Shown here: positions 38,576 through 47,937 of the stretch, piece after piece
How the letters are laid out: the number at the start of each line of letters is the position of its first letter
Position numbering within the stretch: the stretch's first letter is position 1
Assembly (NCBI GenBank): GCA_900473685.1
Contig: UCNE01000026.1
Coordinates: forward strand, 1-64,000
Length of the DNA: 64,000 nt
Direction: 5' to 3'
Origin: Hyphomicrobiales bacterium
Lineage (GTDB): Bacteria; Pseudomonadota; Alphaproteobacteria; Rhizobiales; Rhizobiaceae
Made by a program: the position numbers and the translations under genes
The notes under the pieces: model-generated
Database searches by the model: none
What the model was told of the DNA's origin: nothing
The model's input: only the letters and a program-made list of their open reading frames with translations

Positions 38576-40720
38576 TTAAGCCGGCCGGCGCAGACGTGGC
38601 GCTTGATCGTCAAACGGGGGAGGGGATCGGAAATCCTCCGGGGGGGCCGGGCGGCCCACGTGAAAGCCCTGGACCTGATCGATGCGAAATTCGCGCATGA
38701 GGTCCAGTTGTTCATCCGTCTCGACGCCTTCAACCAGAATCTTGTGACCCCGGTTGCGGACCAGCCCGATAATGTCCTGCAACATCGCCTTGCCTCTCGG
38801 GGTGCCGCTGTCATGCAGAAACGAGCGATCGATCTTGACGGTGTCGAAATCGATAAGGCGTAGCCAGGAAAGGCCGGCAAATCCGGTCCCGAAATCGTCG
38901 AGCCAAATTCGGATGCCCAGCATCTTCAGATCGCTGATGCAGCGCAAGATGTCCGAATTCATCTCCATTTCGAGACCTTCGGTGATCTCGAACGCGAGCC
39001 TGCCGCCGGCAACGCCGGTATCGCCAAGGATCGCCGCCACAGAGGTTGCAAAACCGGGTGTTTTCAGCTGAATGGGCGAAACATTGACGCTGACGACACG
39101 AACATGATTGTCGATCAGAAGTTCGGCGCAGACAGTGCGGATTGCCCAGTATCCGAGGCTCAGGATTGCACCCGTCCGCTCGGCAATAGGGATGAAGAGG
39201 CCCGGCGAAACGGCCGTTCCGTCGAGCATCTTCAAGCGCATTAACGCCTCGACGGCTTCAACGCGGCCAGAGGAGACATTGCGGATCGGTTGATAGACCA
39301 GAGACACGAGATTCTGAGCGGTCGCGATTTTCAAGAGAGCGGCGATATTTTCGCTTTCATCGCTGCTATGAGGATCGTTGGGGTCAAACAGTTTGGCGCA
39401 GTTGCGCCCGCTTGCCTTGGCAGCATACAGCGCACGATCAGCCTCATGAATGATCTTTTCCAGTTTCGTACCGGCCTGGCTGCGGGTGAACGCCGCGCCG
39501 ACACTGACTGTCACGATCGACATACCGTCACGGCGCTGCTGATGAAGCAGACCCATGTTTTCCACGGTCCGGCAGATGTTTTCCGCCAGTTCCTCAACTT
39601 GCTCCAGTGTTTCCAAGCGCGCGAGCACAATAAATTCTTCGCCACCATAACGGCCGATCGAGCCATTGTGCTGCTTTATTGAATCGGCAAGCGCATCGGC
39701 GACCTGGATAAGGCATCGATCACCTTCCTGATGGCCATAGCAGTCGTTGTATTTCTTGAAGAAATCGACATCGATGAGGATTGCCGTAAAACTGGTGCCG
39801 TATCGTTGCCAGCCGTTCCAGTAATCTCTGAGTCTCTGATCGATAGCCCGGCGGTTTTCCAGTCCGGTCAATGGATCGGTATTCGACAACCTCAGCAGCG
39901 CATCGCCCCGTTCGGATGCCTCTTTCTGCTGAACTTTCGCTTCAAGCGCGTTCAGGAAAACCTTGTAGCGCTCTCTGTTCAGCTTCCAGTTCACATAGGA
40001 GGTGAAGACAAAGCAGGAGATGCAGAATGTGCCGAATGCGAGTTTGTAGGAGGGGTCTACGACCGGAAACGACTGCAATGCAGCGAGGAAAATGACGAGA
40101 ATGACAGCCGATGCTATCAGGGAAAGGCGGAACTGGAAGCTGAAGAACAGATTGACGCTCATCATGAAGATCGCGCCGAACACCATGTAATAGGAGATGC
40201 TGATCGTGTCGGCCGTCATCAGTGATGGATACAGCCAACCGGCATAGGCTGCGACGAGGCCGGTAGCGCAGGTCGCGTCGATGACATCCGCACTGGCGTT
40301 CCAGCGAACCTCGGCTTCCAAGAGGAAGAACGCGATCGTTCCGATGACGAAACGGGACGCGATCACATATTTCGCAACGTCCGGGACGAGCAGGATGTCG
40401 GTGATCGAAAACAAGAGATAGACGGCAATCGCAATCCACATGCCCTGGCGCGTATCCTGACGCCGGGTGGCCTGACCTTCCTCACGATAGAGTGTGCGGA
40501 GCTCCGCCAAAGCCGGGCGCGGCGGCTCAGCATTGAGATCGATCTCCACTACGTCAGCCAGTGTGTGCTTCATGCACGTTCCATGGGGTTGCGTCGCATC
40601 CTTCTGCCCGTGAAATGCCCTTGCGGCTACGGCCATCACCTGCAGCATTCGCGCGTGCAGGACAACAAGGCAGCCTATCAGGAGCAGGCGGAACTTTTCG
40701 GCACAATATTGGACGTACAT
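38576..40720 (-). CDS. Membrane-bound GGDEF-EAL cyclic-di-GMP enzyme
   Basis: About 714 residues with hydrophobic spans (95-240) then a GGDEF domain (GGEEF at 359-363) and an EAL domain (EAL at 491-493, DDFGTG, KIDRSFL and VEGVET). Both catalytic signatures look intact. The start is uncertain: an ATG at 40720 has AGGA eight bases upstream; an ATG at 40573 would give 665 residues. It meets repC tail to tail and diverges from the methyltransferase at 40880. Confidence 0.88.
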   Translation of the reverse strand: MYVQYCAEKFRLLLIGCLVVLHARMLQVMAVAARAFHGQKDATQPHGTCMKHTLADVVEIDLNAEPPRPALAELRTLYREEGQATRRQDTRQGMWIAIAVYLLFSITDILLVPDVAKYVIASRFVIGTIAFFLLEAEVRWNASADVIDATCATGLVAAYAGWLYPSLMTADTISISYYMVFGAIFMMSVNLFFSFQFRLSLIASAVILVIFLAALQSFPVVDPSYKLAFGTFCISCFVFTSYVNWKLNRERYKVFLNALEAKVQQKEASERGDALLRLSNTDPLTGLENRRAIDQRLRDYWNGWQRYGTSFTAILIDVDFFKKYNDCYGHQEGDRCLIQVADALADSIKQHNGSIGRYGGEEFIVLARLETLEQVEELAENICRTVENMGLLHQQRRDGMSIVTVSVGAAFTRSQAGTKLEKIIHEADRALYAAKASGRNCAKLFDPNDPHSSDESENIAALLKIATAQNLVSLVYQPIRNVSSGRVEAVEALMRLKMLDGTAVSPGLFIPIAERTGAILSLGYWAIRTVCAELLIDNHVRVVSVNVSPIQLKTPGFATSVAAILGDTGVAGGRLAFEITEGLEMEMNSDILRCISDLKMLGIRIWLDDFGTGFAGLSWLRLIDFDTVKIDRSFLHDSGTPRGKAMLQDIIGLVRNRGHKILVEGVETDEQLDLMREFRIDQVQGFHVGRPAPPEDFRSPPPFDDQAPRLRRPA

Positions 40721-40879
40721 TAAGTTTTCCTGAATTTGCCGAAGGTTAGCGGATCCGCGCAGTATACCCAACTGATACGCGAGCGCGTTAACCATGCCAT
40801 GCGGATACGTGCAATTCCGATTGGCACTGCACTCGTTTTTCTCCATAATGTTAACAATCTATTAACGCATGAGGCTCGA

Positions 40880-41923
40880 GTGACCCAAATTAAGATTGCC
40901 TTTGACGGCGAAAGCCTGATCACACCGGCGGCCATAAACACCGAACTGTCGTCCTCCGTAACAGACATGCATTATGAGCAACTCGCGACCGGGCGAGTGG
41001 AGATTGCGCTTGCGTTGAAGATCGCGCAGCAGCAGATCCAGGAGGATCAGAACCCGGCGCTGATCATCCATCGACTGATCGGCTCACTTCACGAGATGCG
41101 CCGCAAATATCATCACAATGTCTGGCAGGAACTGATCCCGATCGTCCAGAATCATCCGGTCGCGGATTTCTTCCATGAGGATCCCTTCACGCGATGGTCG
41201 TTCATGAAGCCGCGTGGCTATTCCGGCGATGCTCAGTTGATCGACTTCATCTACGGTCACCCGAGCGTTGCGGACGAAATCGCCAAGGCTTCGCCGCTCG
41301 GCAAGGAACTTTACGGCTACACCAGCCAATCGCCGTCCCCGGTTGCAGTGCGTGAGCGGCGCGATCTTCTGACGCGCTATGTCGATGAAATTGCAACTGA
41401 AAAAGGCCCAGGAACGGAAATTCTGACGGTGGCAGCCGGCCATTTGCGCGAAGCAAACAATTCGGTCGCCCTGCGGGAAAAGCGGATCAAGCGTTGGGTT
41501 GCGCTTGATCAGGATCCGCTCAGCGTCGGTTCGATGGTCCGCGACTTCAACGGCACGTGCGTCGAAGCGATCGATGGCTCCGTTCGTGGCCTACTGACGA
41601 AATCGCAGACGCTCGGCAAGTTCGACTTCATCTATGCGGCAGGTCTCTACGACTATCTTGCCGACAAGGTGGCGATCAAGCTGACGCAGACGTGCCTGGA
41701 CATGCTGAAGCCGAACGGAGTGTTTCTGTTCGCGAATTTCTCACGCGACGTCGATGACGACGGCTACATGGAAACCTTCATGAACTGGGCACTATTGCTG
41801 CGTTCGGATGTCGAAATGTGGAACATCATCAACGCCAGCGCCGACCGTAATTCGGTCGAGGCGCGCGTGGAATTCGGCGAAAACCGGCATATCGTCTACG
41901 GGACGATCCGCAAACGGGGTTGA
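40880..41923 (+). CDS. Class I SAM-dependent methyltransferase-like protein
   Basis: About 347 residues from a GTG at 40880 (upstream ATGs at 40736 or 40799 would add 48 or 27 residues). The central WSFMKPRGYSGDAQLIDFIYG motif and the SAM fold (EILTVAAGHLRE, VALDQDPLSVGSM, FDFIYAAGLYDYL) resemble methyltransferases annotated as 3-hydroxyacid methyl-ester or extracellular-factor synthases; family placement is approximate. Divergent from the GGDEF-EAL gene, hinting at a joint signalling role. Confidence 0.68.
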   Translation: MTQIKIAFDGESLITPAAINTELSSSVTDMHYEQLATGRVEIALALKIAQQQIQEDQNPALIIHRLIGSLHEMRRKYHHNVWQELIPIVQNHPVADFFHEDPFTRWSFMKPRGYSGDAQLIDFIYGHPSVADEIAKASPLGKELYGYTSQSPSPVAVRERRDLLTRYVDEIATEKGPGTEILTVAAGHLREANNSVALREKRIKRWVALDQDPLSVGSMVRDFNGTCVEAIDGSVRGLLTKSQTLGKFDFIYAAGLYDYLADKVAIKLTQTCLDMLKPNGVFLFANFSRDVDDDGYMETFMNWALLLRSDVEMWNIINASADRNSVEARVEFGENRHIVYGTIRKRG

Positions 41924-41969
41924 AAACAGCTTTTTGGCGGGAGCGGTAATGCCACACCCGCCATTTTCA

Positions 41970-43247
41970 TCACCCCTTGAACAGATATTGCTCGATCGAC
42001 GCCGGTTTCATCTCGATTGAGAAGCCCGCGGCTTGTGGCGGCATATAGGCAGCGTTGTCGATGATGCAGGGCTCAAGAAAATGCTCGTGCAGGTGGTCGA
42101 CATATTCGATCACCCTGCCATCCTTGGTGCCGGACACAGCGATATAGTCGATCATCGACAGGTGCTGGACATATTCGCAAAGGCCGACGCCGCCGGCATG
42201 CGGCCAGACCGGCAGGTCATATTTCGCGGCGATCAGCAGAACTGCCAGCACTTCGTTCAGTCCACCCATGCGGCATGAATCGATCTGGACGATGTCGATC
42301 GCGCCTTCGGCGATGAACTGCTTGAACATGATGCGGTTCTGGCACATCTCGCCGGTCGCGACCTTGACGGCGCCAATGCCGGCGCGGATCTTGCGATGCC
42401 CAGCAACATCGTCGGGGCTGGTCGGCTCTTCGATGAAAAATGGCTTGGCGAAGGCAAGTTCGTTCACCCAGCCGATGGCCTCGTTGACTTCCCAGACCTG
42501 GTTGGCGTCGATCATCAGATAACGATCCGGGCCGATGACTTCGCGAGCGATGCGCAGGCGGCGGATATCGTCCTCAAGATCGCGGCCGACTTTCATCTTG
42601 ACGTGATTGAAACCGGCATCGATCGCTTCCTGGCAGAGGCGCCGCAATTTTTCGTCGTCGTAGCCGAGCCAGCCGGCCGATGTCGTGTAGCAGGCGTAAC
42701 CCTCCGCCTCGAGCGTCGCAATGCGCTCTGCCTTGCCTGCTTCTGCGCGCTTGAGGATGGCGACGGCCTCGTCGCGGGTCAGCACATCGGTCAGGTAGCG
42801 ATAGTCGACGATGTCAGCGATCTCTTCGGCCGGCATTTCAGCAATGAGCCGCCAAACGGGCTTTCCCGCTTGTTTTGCCAGCAGATCCCAGACCGCATTG
42901 ACGACGGCGCCGGTGGCAAGGTGCATGGCGCCCTTGTCGGGGCCGATCCAGCGCAACTGGCTGTCGCCGGTCAGATGCCGCCAGTATTTGCCGGGATGCG
43001 CGAGAATGTCGCCGAGTTCGGTGCCAACAACCAGGTGCTTCATTGCATTGATTGCCGCGCAGCAGATTTCATTGCCGCGGCCAATCGTAAAGGTCAGGCC
43101 ATGGCCGGATAGTCCATCCGTGTCGGTGTCGAGAATGACGTAAGCCGCAGAGTAATCCGGATCAGGGTTCATCGCATCGGAACCGTCGAGGCTTTGCGAG
43201 GTCGGAAAGCGCAGGTCGAAGACGCGGAGGTCGGTAATGCGGGTCAT
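41970..43247 (-). CDS. L-fuconate dehydratase (enolase superfamily)
   Basis: 425 residues. Enolase-superfamily residues: the KMKVG acid-base lysines, LMIDANQ and FIEEP metal ligands, GEMCQNR, and the PHAGGVGL histidine. Full-length similarity fits L-fuconate dehydratase, which makes 2-keto-3-deoxy-L-fuconate. Last gene of the minus-strand fucose operon, 82 bases after the fumarylacetoacetase-fold gene. Confidence 0.92.
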   Translation of the reverse strand: MTRITDLRVFDLRFPTSQSLDGSDAMNPDPDYSAAYVILDTDTDGLSGHGLTFTIGRGNEICCAAINAMKHLVVGTELGDILAHPGKYWRHLTGDSQLRWIGPDKGAMHLATGAVVNAVWDLLAKQAGKPVWRLIAEMPAEEIADIVDYRYLTDVLTRDEAVAILKRAEAGKAERIATLEAEGYACYTTSAGWLGYDDEKLRRLCQEAIDAGFNHVKMKVGRDLEDDIRRLRIAREVIGPDRYLMIDANQVWEVNEAIGWVNELAFAKPFFIEEPTSPDDVAGHRKIRAGIGAVKVATGEMCQNRIMFKQFIAEGAIDIVQIDSCRMGGLNEVLAVLLIAAKYDLPVWPHAGGVGLCEYVQHLSMIDYIAVSGTKDGRVIEYVDHLHEHFLEPCIIDNAAYMPPQAAGFSIEMKPASIEQYLFKG

Positions 43248-43298
43248 GGTTTGCTCCGGATTTTTGTCTGTACAGGTAGCGAAGGCAAGTTCTGTAGG

Positions 43299-43322
43299 GG
43301 CCGGCGCTGGTGCGCGCCGGCC
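43299..43322 (-). other. Hairpin between hydrolase and fuconate dehydratase genes
   Basis: GGCCGGCGC (43299-43307) pairs with GCGCCGGCC (43314-43322); no T-run. Probably a processing or attenuation element. Confidence 0.45.
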
Positions 43323-43328
43323 AAAGCC

Positions 43329-44174
43329 TCAGATATCTGCCCGCGTCGTTTGCTTCTGGCTGCCGAGGCCCTCGATGCCGAGTTCCACGGTGTCGCCGGC
43401 TTTCAGATAGCGTGGCGGCTTCATACCCATGCCAACGCCGGGCGGGGTGCCGGTGGAGATGATGTCGCCGGGATGCAGCGACATGAACTGGCTGAGATAG
43501 GAAACGAGGAAAGCGGCACCATAGACCATGGTCTTCGTCGTGCCGTTCTGCACGGTTTCGCCGTTGACCTTCAACCAGAGCCCGAGGTTCTGCGGATCGG
43601 CAACCTCGTCCTTGGTCACCAGCCAGGGACCAATGGGGCCGAACGTGTCGCAGGACTTGCCTTTGGTCCACTGGCCGGAGCGCTCGATCTGGAAGGCGCG
43701 CTCGGAAACGTCGTGAACGGTGCAATAGCCGGCTACATAATCGAGGGCGTCGGCTTCAGACACGTATTTGGCAGTCTTGCCGATGACGACGCCGAGTTCG
43801 ACTTCCCAATCGGTCTTTTCCGAGCCGCGTGGGATCAGCAGATCGTCATTGGGGCCGACGATAGCCGACGTTGCCTTCATGAAGACGACGGGTTCCGGCG
43901 GAACCGCCATGCCGGATTCCGCCGCATGGTCAGCATAGTTGAGACCGATGCAGATGAATTTTCCTGTACCAGCAACGCAGGGGCCGATGCGCGGCGTGCC
44001 AGAGACCAGTGGCAGGCTGGCCGGATCGAGCTTTGCCAGTGCCGAAAGTGCCGCCGGATCGATATCCTTACCGCCAATATCGGAGACATGGCCGGAAAGG
44101 TCGCGGATTGCGCCGTCAGCGTCGAGAATGGCCGGCTTTTCGGCGCCGGGAGCACCATAGCGAAGAAGTTTCAT
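43329..44174 (-). CDS. 2,4-diketo-3-deoxy-L-fuconate hydrolase (FAH family)
   Basis: 281-residue fumarylacetoacetase-fold hydrolase with the metal site WEVELGVVIGK and GDIISTGTPPGVGMG near the C-terminus. In the non-phosphorylating fucose pathway it cleaves 2,4-diketo-3-deoxy-L-fuconate to pyruvate and L-lactate. Located between the SDR and the dehydratase, which make its substrate. An isomerase or another acylpyruvase function would be the alternative. Confidence 0.88.
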   Translation of the reverse strand: MKLLRYGAPGAEKPAILDADGAIRDLSGHVSDIGGKDIDPAALSALAKLDPASLPLVSGTPRIGPCVAGTGKFICIGLNYADHAAESGMAVPPEPVVFMKATSAIVGPNDDLLIPRGSEKTDWEVELGVVIGKTAKYVSEADALDYVAGYCTVHDVSERAFQIERSGQWTKGKSCDTFGPIGPWLVTKDEVADPQNLGLWLKVNGETVQNGTTKTMVYGAAFLVSYLSQFMSLHPGDIISTGTPPGVGMGMKPPRYLKAGDTVELGIEGLGSQKQTTRADI

Positions 44175-44198
44175 GTGCGTGGTTCCTGTTTTAAGGCG

Positions 44199-44933
44199 TC
44201 AGATCGACCAGCCGCCGTCGATATTGTAGGCTTGGCCGGTCGTATAGGTCGCTCCGGCAAGATAGACCGCGAGGTCGGCGATTTCTTCCGGCGTGCCGAG
44301 GCGGCCCATCGGCTGGCGGGCGATGAAAGCGGCACGGGCGGCATCATAGTCACCCTGGGCACGCATGCGTTCCTGCAGTGACGGGCTTTCGACCGTGCCG
44401 GGGCAAATTGCATTGCAGCGGATACCTTGCGCGACATAATCGGCCGCAACGGCCTTGGTCAGGCCGATAACGGCCGCCTTGGTGACGCCATAGGCGAAGC
44501 GGTTCGGCACGCCCTTGATGCTGGAGGCGACCGAGGACATGTTGACGATCGAGCCGTCGCCACGAGCCAGCATGCCCGGAAGCACGGCGCGGATGGTGCG
44601 GATCATCGCCTTGACGTTGAGGTCGAAAGCAAATTCGAGATCGCTATCCTTCATCTCCAGAACAGAGCCGCCGTGAACGACACCGGCGCAGTTGAACAGC
44701 ACATCGACATCGCCGATTTCGGCAATCAATGTCGAAACGGCATCAGCTTCCAGAACATTGAGAATGTGGGTGGATATACCCGGTTCCTTCGCCAGAACGG
44801 CAAGCGCTTCGGCGTTGATGTCGGTGGCATGGACGATCGCTCCCGCCTTGGCAAAGGCGAGCGCCGACGCCTGGCCTATACCTTGCGCTGCTGCGGTGAT
44901 CAGGACTTTCTTGCCGGTGAGATTGGCGGTCAT
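44199..44933 (-). CDS. 2-keto-3-deoxy-L-fuconate dehydrogenase (SDR)
   Basis: 244-residue short-chain dehydrogenase. The cofactor loop reads ITAAAQGIGQA (first Gly replaced by Ala, as in this subfamily), the active-site YGVTKAAV gives Tyr and Lys, and SSVASS gives Ser. Oxidises ketodeoxyfuconate at C4 with NAD. Cotranscribed with the hydrolase and dehydratase. Confidence 0.9.
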   Translation of the reverse strand: MTANLTGKKVLITAAAQGIGQASALAFAKAGAIVHATDINAEALAVLAKEPGISTHILNVLEADAVSTLIAEIGDVDVLFNCAGVVHGGSVLEMKDSDLEFAFDLNVKAMIRTIRAVLPGMLARGDGSIVNMSSVASSIKGVPNRFAYGVTKAAVIGLTKAVAADYVAQGIRCNAICPGTVESPSLQERMRAQGDYDAARAAFIARQPMGRLGTPEEIADLAVYLAGATYTTGQAYNIDGGWSI

Positions 44934-44947
44934 GTCATTGGCCTCTT

Positions 44948-45397
44948 TTAGGTTTTCTTGCGTTCGACGATAAGAATGTGATCGGCGGCGAGCACGACTT
45001 CGTCGCGTTGGTTGAGAACTTCGCAGCGCTCGGTGACGCGGCCGGACGCCGGCCGCTTCGGGTCGTCGTCCTTGGCCGTGATCGTCACGCGCGTGCGGAT
45101 CGTATCACCAATGTGGACCGGACGGACAAACCGCAAGCGATCATAACCATAGGAAAATGCGACCGGATTGATGAGCGACGCGGTAAGGCCGACGCCGATC
45201 GAAAAGATCATCGTGCCATGGGCGATGCGCTGACCTCCCGGCAAGGTCTTGGCGAATTCGGCATCCATGTGATGCGGAAAGAAATCACCGGTATGGCCGG
45301 CATGCACGACAAAATCGGTCTCGGTGATCGTGCGCCCGGTGGTCAACCGGACAGCGCCCAGCTCATACTCTTCGAAATGGAGTGTCTGTTCGCTCAT
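44948..45397 (-). CDS. MaoC-family (R)-hydratase, hotdog fold
   Basis: 149 residues. The catalytic hydratase motif is GDFFPHHMD (Asp and His five residues apart) followed by GGQRIAHGTM. These enzymes hydrate enoyl-CoA thioesters, so a CoA ester is the likely substrate. No such step exists in the known fucose pathway. It sits 14 bases upstream of the SDR in the same transcript; a second MaoC protein is encoded at 56404-56958. Confidence 0.85.
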   Translation of the reverse strand: MSEQTLHFEEYELGAVRLTTGRTITETDFVVHAGHTGDFFPHHMDAEFAKTLPGGQRIAHGTMIFSIGVGLTASLINPVAFSYGYDRLRFVRPVHIGDTIRTRVTITAKDDDPKRPASGRVTERCEVLNQRDEVVLAADHILIVERKKT

Positions 45398-45400
45398 CGA

Positions 45401-46480
45401 TTACATCCCGGGCAAAGGCGCAAGCGGCGTTGCCGGCTGCTCACTGGATTGATAGGCGGCTTCGACCAGTGCCATGGTCTGCCAGGCATCTTCGACGGAG
45501 CCGATCAGCACGTCGTCTTCGCTGGCGGCAAAACGCTGGAGGTTGGCCATGCGATTGGCAAAGGCATCGGGAAACCATGCACCTTGCAACGGTACGGGAA
45601 CCCATTCGCCGCCCCCGGCCGGTCGGATCCAGAGTTCGTCCGGCTCGCCGCGCGGATAATCGAGATTGACGCCGAGTTTGATGTAGGCAGCGCCCTTTGT
45701 GCCTGAAATGCGGAACTCGCAGGCCTGGAACTTGCGGCCGAAATCATGGTCGTGGTTGACCGAGAGAACGCAGCGCAGCCGGTCACCATAGTCGAGGATG
45801 GCGGCCGTGCGGGTCTGGGCAACATCATGGTTCGGGTGACCGATGGTCTTGGCATGGACGCCGAGCGGATTGCCGATCAGGCCACGGATGAAATCCAGAT
45901 AGTGGATCGAGTGCATGGCAATCTCGATGCGCGGCAGACCCTTGAGGAAGGGCCACAAACCCCAGGGCGTTGCCAGCGCTAGCCAGGCATCGAAATCGAC
46001 GATTTCGCCGAGAAATCCGCGTTCGACCGCGTCCTTCAGGGCCAGTATCATCGGCGCGAAGCGCAGCTGGAAATTGACGGCCGCCTTCAACTGCCGGGCA
46101 CGGCAGATTGCCAGAATGTCCGTTGCTGCCGCAAGATCAGAGCCCATCGGCTTTTGAATGAGAACCGCAGCACTCTGAGGAAGTTTCGACAGGATGGCGG
46201 CATGTGTCGAGGGCGGGGTCGCGAGATCGAAGATGGCATCCTTGATCGCAAGCGCCTCATTCTCGCTGGCAAAGGCTTTAATGCCCCAGTTTCCAGCCAG
46301 TTCCCGAGCTTTTTCGGTGTTTGGGTCGTAAATACCGGCGACCGGAAAACCGGCTTTCTTGTAGGCGGGCAGATGAGCATCGCCGACAATGCTTCCGGCA
46401 CCGAAAATGACGATCGGGCGCGGCGTGGCGGGTTTTGGCCACCATTGGCGCAGTGTCGCCGGATCAAAATGCTCAGCCAT
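45401..46480 (-). CDS. Gfo/Idh/MocA-family oxidoreductase
   Basis: 359 residues with an N-terminal Rossmann fold (IVIFGAGSIVGDAHLPAYKKAGF), then QKPMGSDLAAA with the catalytic Lys region, and the C-terminal alpha/beta domain. Such enzymes oxidise or reduce sugars with bound or free NAD(P). It is a candidate for L-fucose 1-dehydrogenase or for an accessory sugar. Overlaps the mutarotase gene by eight bases. Confidence 0.85.
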   Translation of the reverse strand: MAEHFDPATLRQWWPKPATPRPIVIFGAGSIVGDAHLPAYKKAGFPVAGIYDPNTEKARELAGNWGIKAFASENEALAIKDAIFDLATPPSTHAAILSKLPQSAAVLIQKPMGSDLAAATDILAICRARQLKAAVNFQLRFAPMILALKDAVERGFLGEIVDFDAWLALATPWGLWPFLKGLPRIEIAMHSIHYLDFIRGLIGNPLGVHAKTIGHPNHDVAQTRTAAILDYGDRLRCVLSVNHDHDFGRKFQACEFRISGTKGAAYIKLGVNLDYPRGEPDELWIRPAGGGEWVPVPLQGAWFPDAFANRMANLQRFAASEDDVLIGSVEDAWQTMALVEAAYQSSEQPATPLAPLPGM

Positions 46481-46802
46481 GATGAAACACCTCTTCCATC
46501 ATTGCCCACCACTCGCCGTCCTTGCGAGTGGCAAGCGGTTTCTGGCAGGGCATGCAGACTGACCACCATTCCTGGTTTTTCGGATGCGCCGCCATCTTGG
46601 CCATATCGGCGTCGAAATCGGTTCCAACATATTCCCAGTAACCGAACAGCAGGTTTTCCGGCTCCTTCAGGAAGATCGAATAGTTGGTGATGTTGCAGTC
46701 TGAGATCAGGGCAAGGATTTCCGGCCAGACGGCGGCATGCAGCCGCCGGTATTCATCGATCTTATCCGGCTCAAGCCCGATCACCATGCTCATGCGCTGC
46801 AT
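46473..46802 (-). CDS. L-fucose/L-rhamnose mutarotase (RhaM-like)
   Basis: 109-residue ferredoxin-like fold with the RhaM signature: EYRRLHAAVWPEIL near residue 17, NYSIFL, LFGYWEY and EWWSVCMPCQ. It interconverts alpha and beta anomers of 6-deoxyhexoses. GGGAG precedes the ATG. Cytoplasmic, between two enolase or dehydrogenase genes. Confidence 0.9.
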   Translation of the reverse strand: MQRMSMVIGLEPDKIDEYRRLHAAVWPEILALISDCNITNYSIFLKEPENLLFGYWEYVGTDFDADMAKMAAHPKNQEWWSVCMPCQKPLATRKDGEWWAMMEEVFHHG

Positions 46803-46814
46803 AACCGTCTCCCG

Positions 46815-47927
46815 TCAGGCCCGGAATTCGCGGGTGAATTCTGCAACTGAACGCGATTTGACCGCATCCCAATCCCAGGAAATGCCGATGCCCGGCTCCG
46901 TTGGTGCGAGCGCCTTGCCATCGACAATCTCCATGCGCTTGTCCGTCAGGTCATCGAGCTGGGGAATATACTCGACATATTTGCCGTTCTGTACCGCGCA
47001 GACGAGGCTGACATGCAGTTCCATCAGGAAGTGCGGGCAGACGGGAATGTCAAAGGCTTCCGCTGCATGGGCAACCTTGAGCCACGGCGTGATGCCGCCG
47101 ATACGGGCGACATCGACCTGGACGATCGAGCAGGCGCCCTTCTGCATGTACTCACGAAAATGCCGGATCGAATACATGGATTCACCGACGGCGATCGGCG
47201 TCGTGGTCGAACGCGACAAACGGATATGGCCGTCGAGATCGTCGGCCGGAAGCGGCTCCTCGATCCAGGCGAGATCAAGTTCCTGCAAGCGTCCGGCGCG
47301 CCGGATAGCTTCATCGACGGCAAATCCCTGATTGCAATCGGTCATGATCTCGAAGGCCGGGCCGACAGCGGCGCGCACGGCCGACAACCGGTCATAATCT
47401 TCCGAGCCATGCGGCCGGCCGATCTTGATCTTGGAGCCGGAAAAGCCCTTGGCCTTGGCCTGCAGCGCGTCATCGACCAGTGCCTGCTTTTCGATATGCA
47501 GCCAGCCGCCTTCGGTCGTGTAAAGCGGGCAGCGGTCGCGGGCGCCACCGGCGAGCTTCCACAGCGGCAGGTTCTGCTTCTTCGCCCGAAGGTCCCACAG
47601 GGCTGTATCGACAGCTGCCATAGCCAGCGCCGTGATCGGACCGATCGTCGTGGCGTGCGTGGCAAATTCCATCTTGTGCCAGATCGCCTCGATGCAATCG
47701 GCATCCGCGCCGATCAAAAGCGGCACGAGATGATCCGACAAGAGCCGCATGACGGACGAACCGCCCGTGCCGATCGTATAGCTGTAGCCGGTACCGGTCG
47801 CGCCATCGCTGTCGGTGATGGTGACGAATGGCGTTTCCTGGCTGACAAAGCTCTGGATCGCGTCGGTGCGCTTGACCTTCGGCTGAAGGTCGACCATGCG
47901 CAGTTCGATTTTTTCAATACGGACCAT
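46815..47927 (-). CDS. Mandelate racemase/muconate cycloisomerase-family protein
   Basis: 370 residues, a second enolase-superfamily enzyme in the operon. Visible residues: SKIKIGRP (KxK), IMTDCNQG (Asp), WIEEPLP (Glu), VGESMYS (Glu) and PHFLMELH (His). The set suggests acid-sugar dehydratase chemistry, but the substrate is unclear. It does not replace the fuconate dehydratase. It follows the ATPase gene by 10 bases. Confidence 0.85.
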   Translation of the reverse strand: MVRIEKIELRMVDLQPKVKRTDAIQSFVSQETPFVTITDSDGATGTGYSYTIGTGGSSVMRLLSDHLVPLLIGADADCIEAIWHKMEFATHATTIGPITALAMAAVDTALWDLRAKKQNLPLWKLAGGARDRCPLYTTEGGWLHIEKQALVDDALQAKAKGFSGSKIKIGRPHGSEDYDRLSAVRAAVGPAFEIMTDCNQGFAVDEAIRRAGRLQELDLAWIEEPLPADDLDGHIRLSRSTTTPIAVGESMYSIRHFREYMQKGACSIVQVDVARIGGITPWLKVAHAAEAFDIPVCPHFLMELHVSLVCAVQNGKYVEYIPQLDDLTDKRMEIVDGKALAPTEPGIGISWDWDAVKSRSVAEFTREFRA

Positions 47928-47937
47928 TACAGATTCC

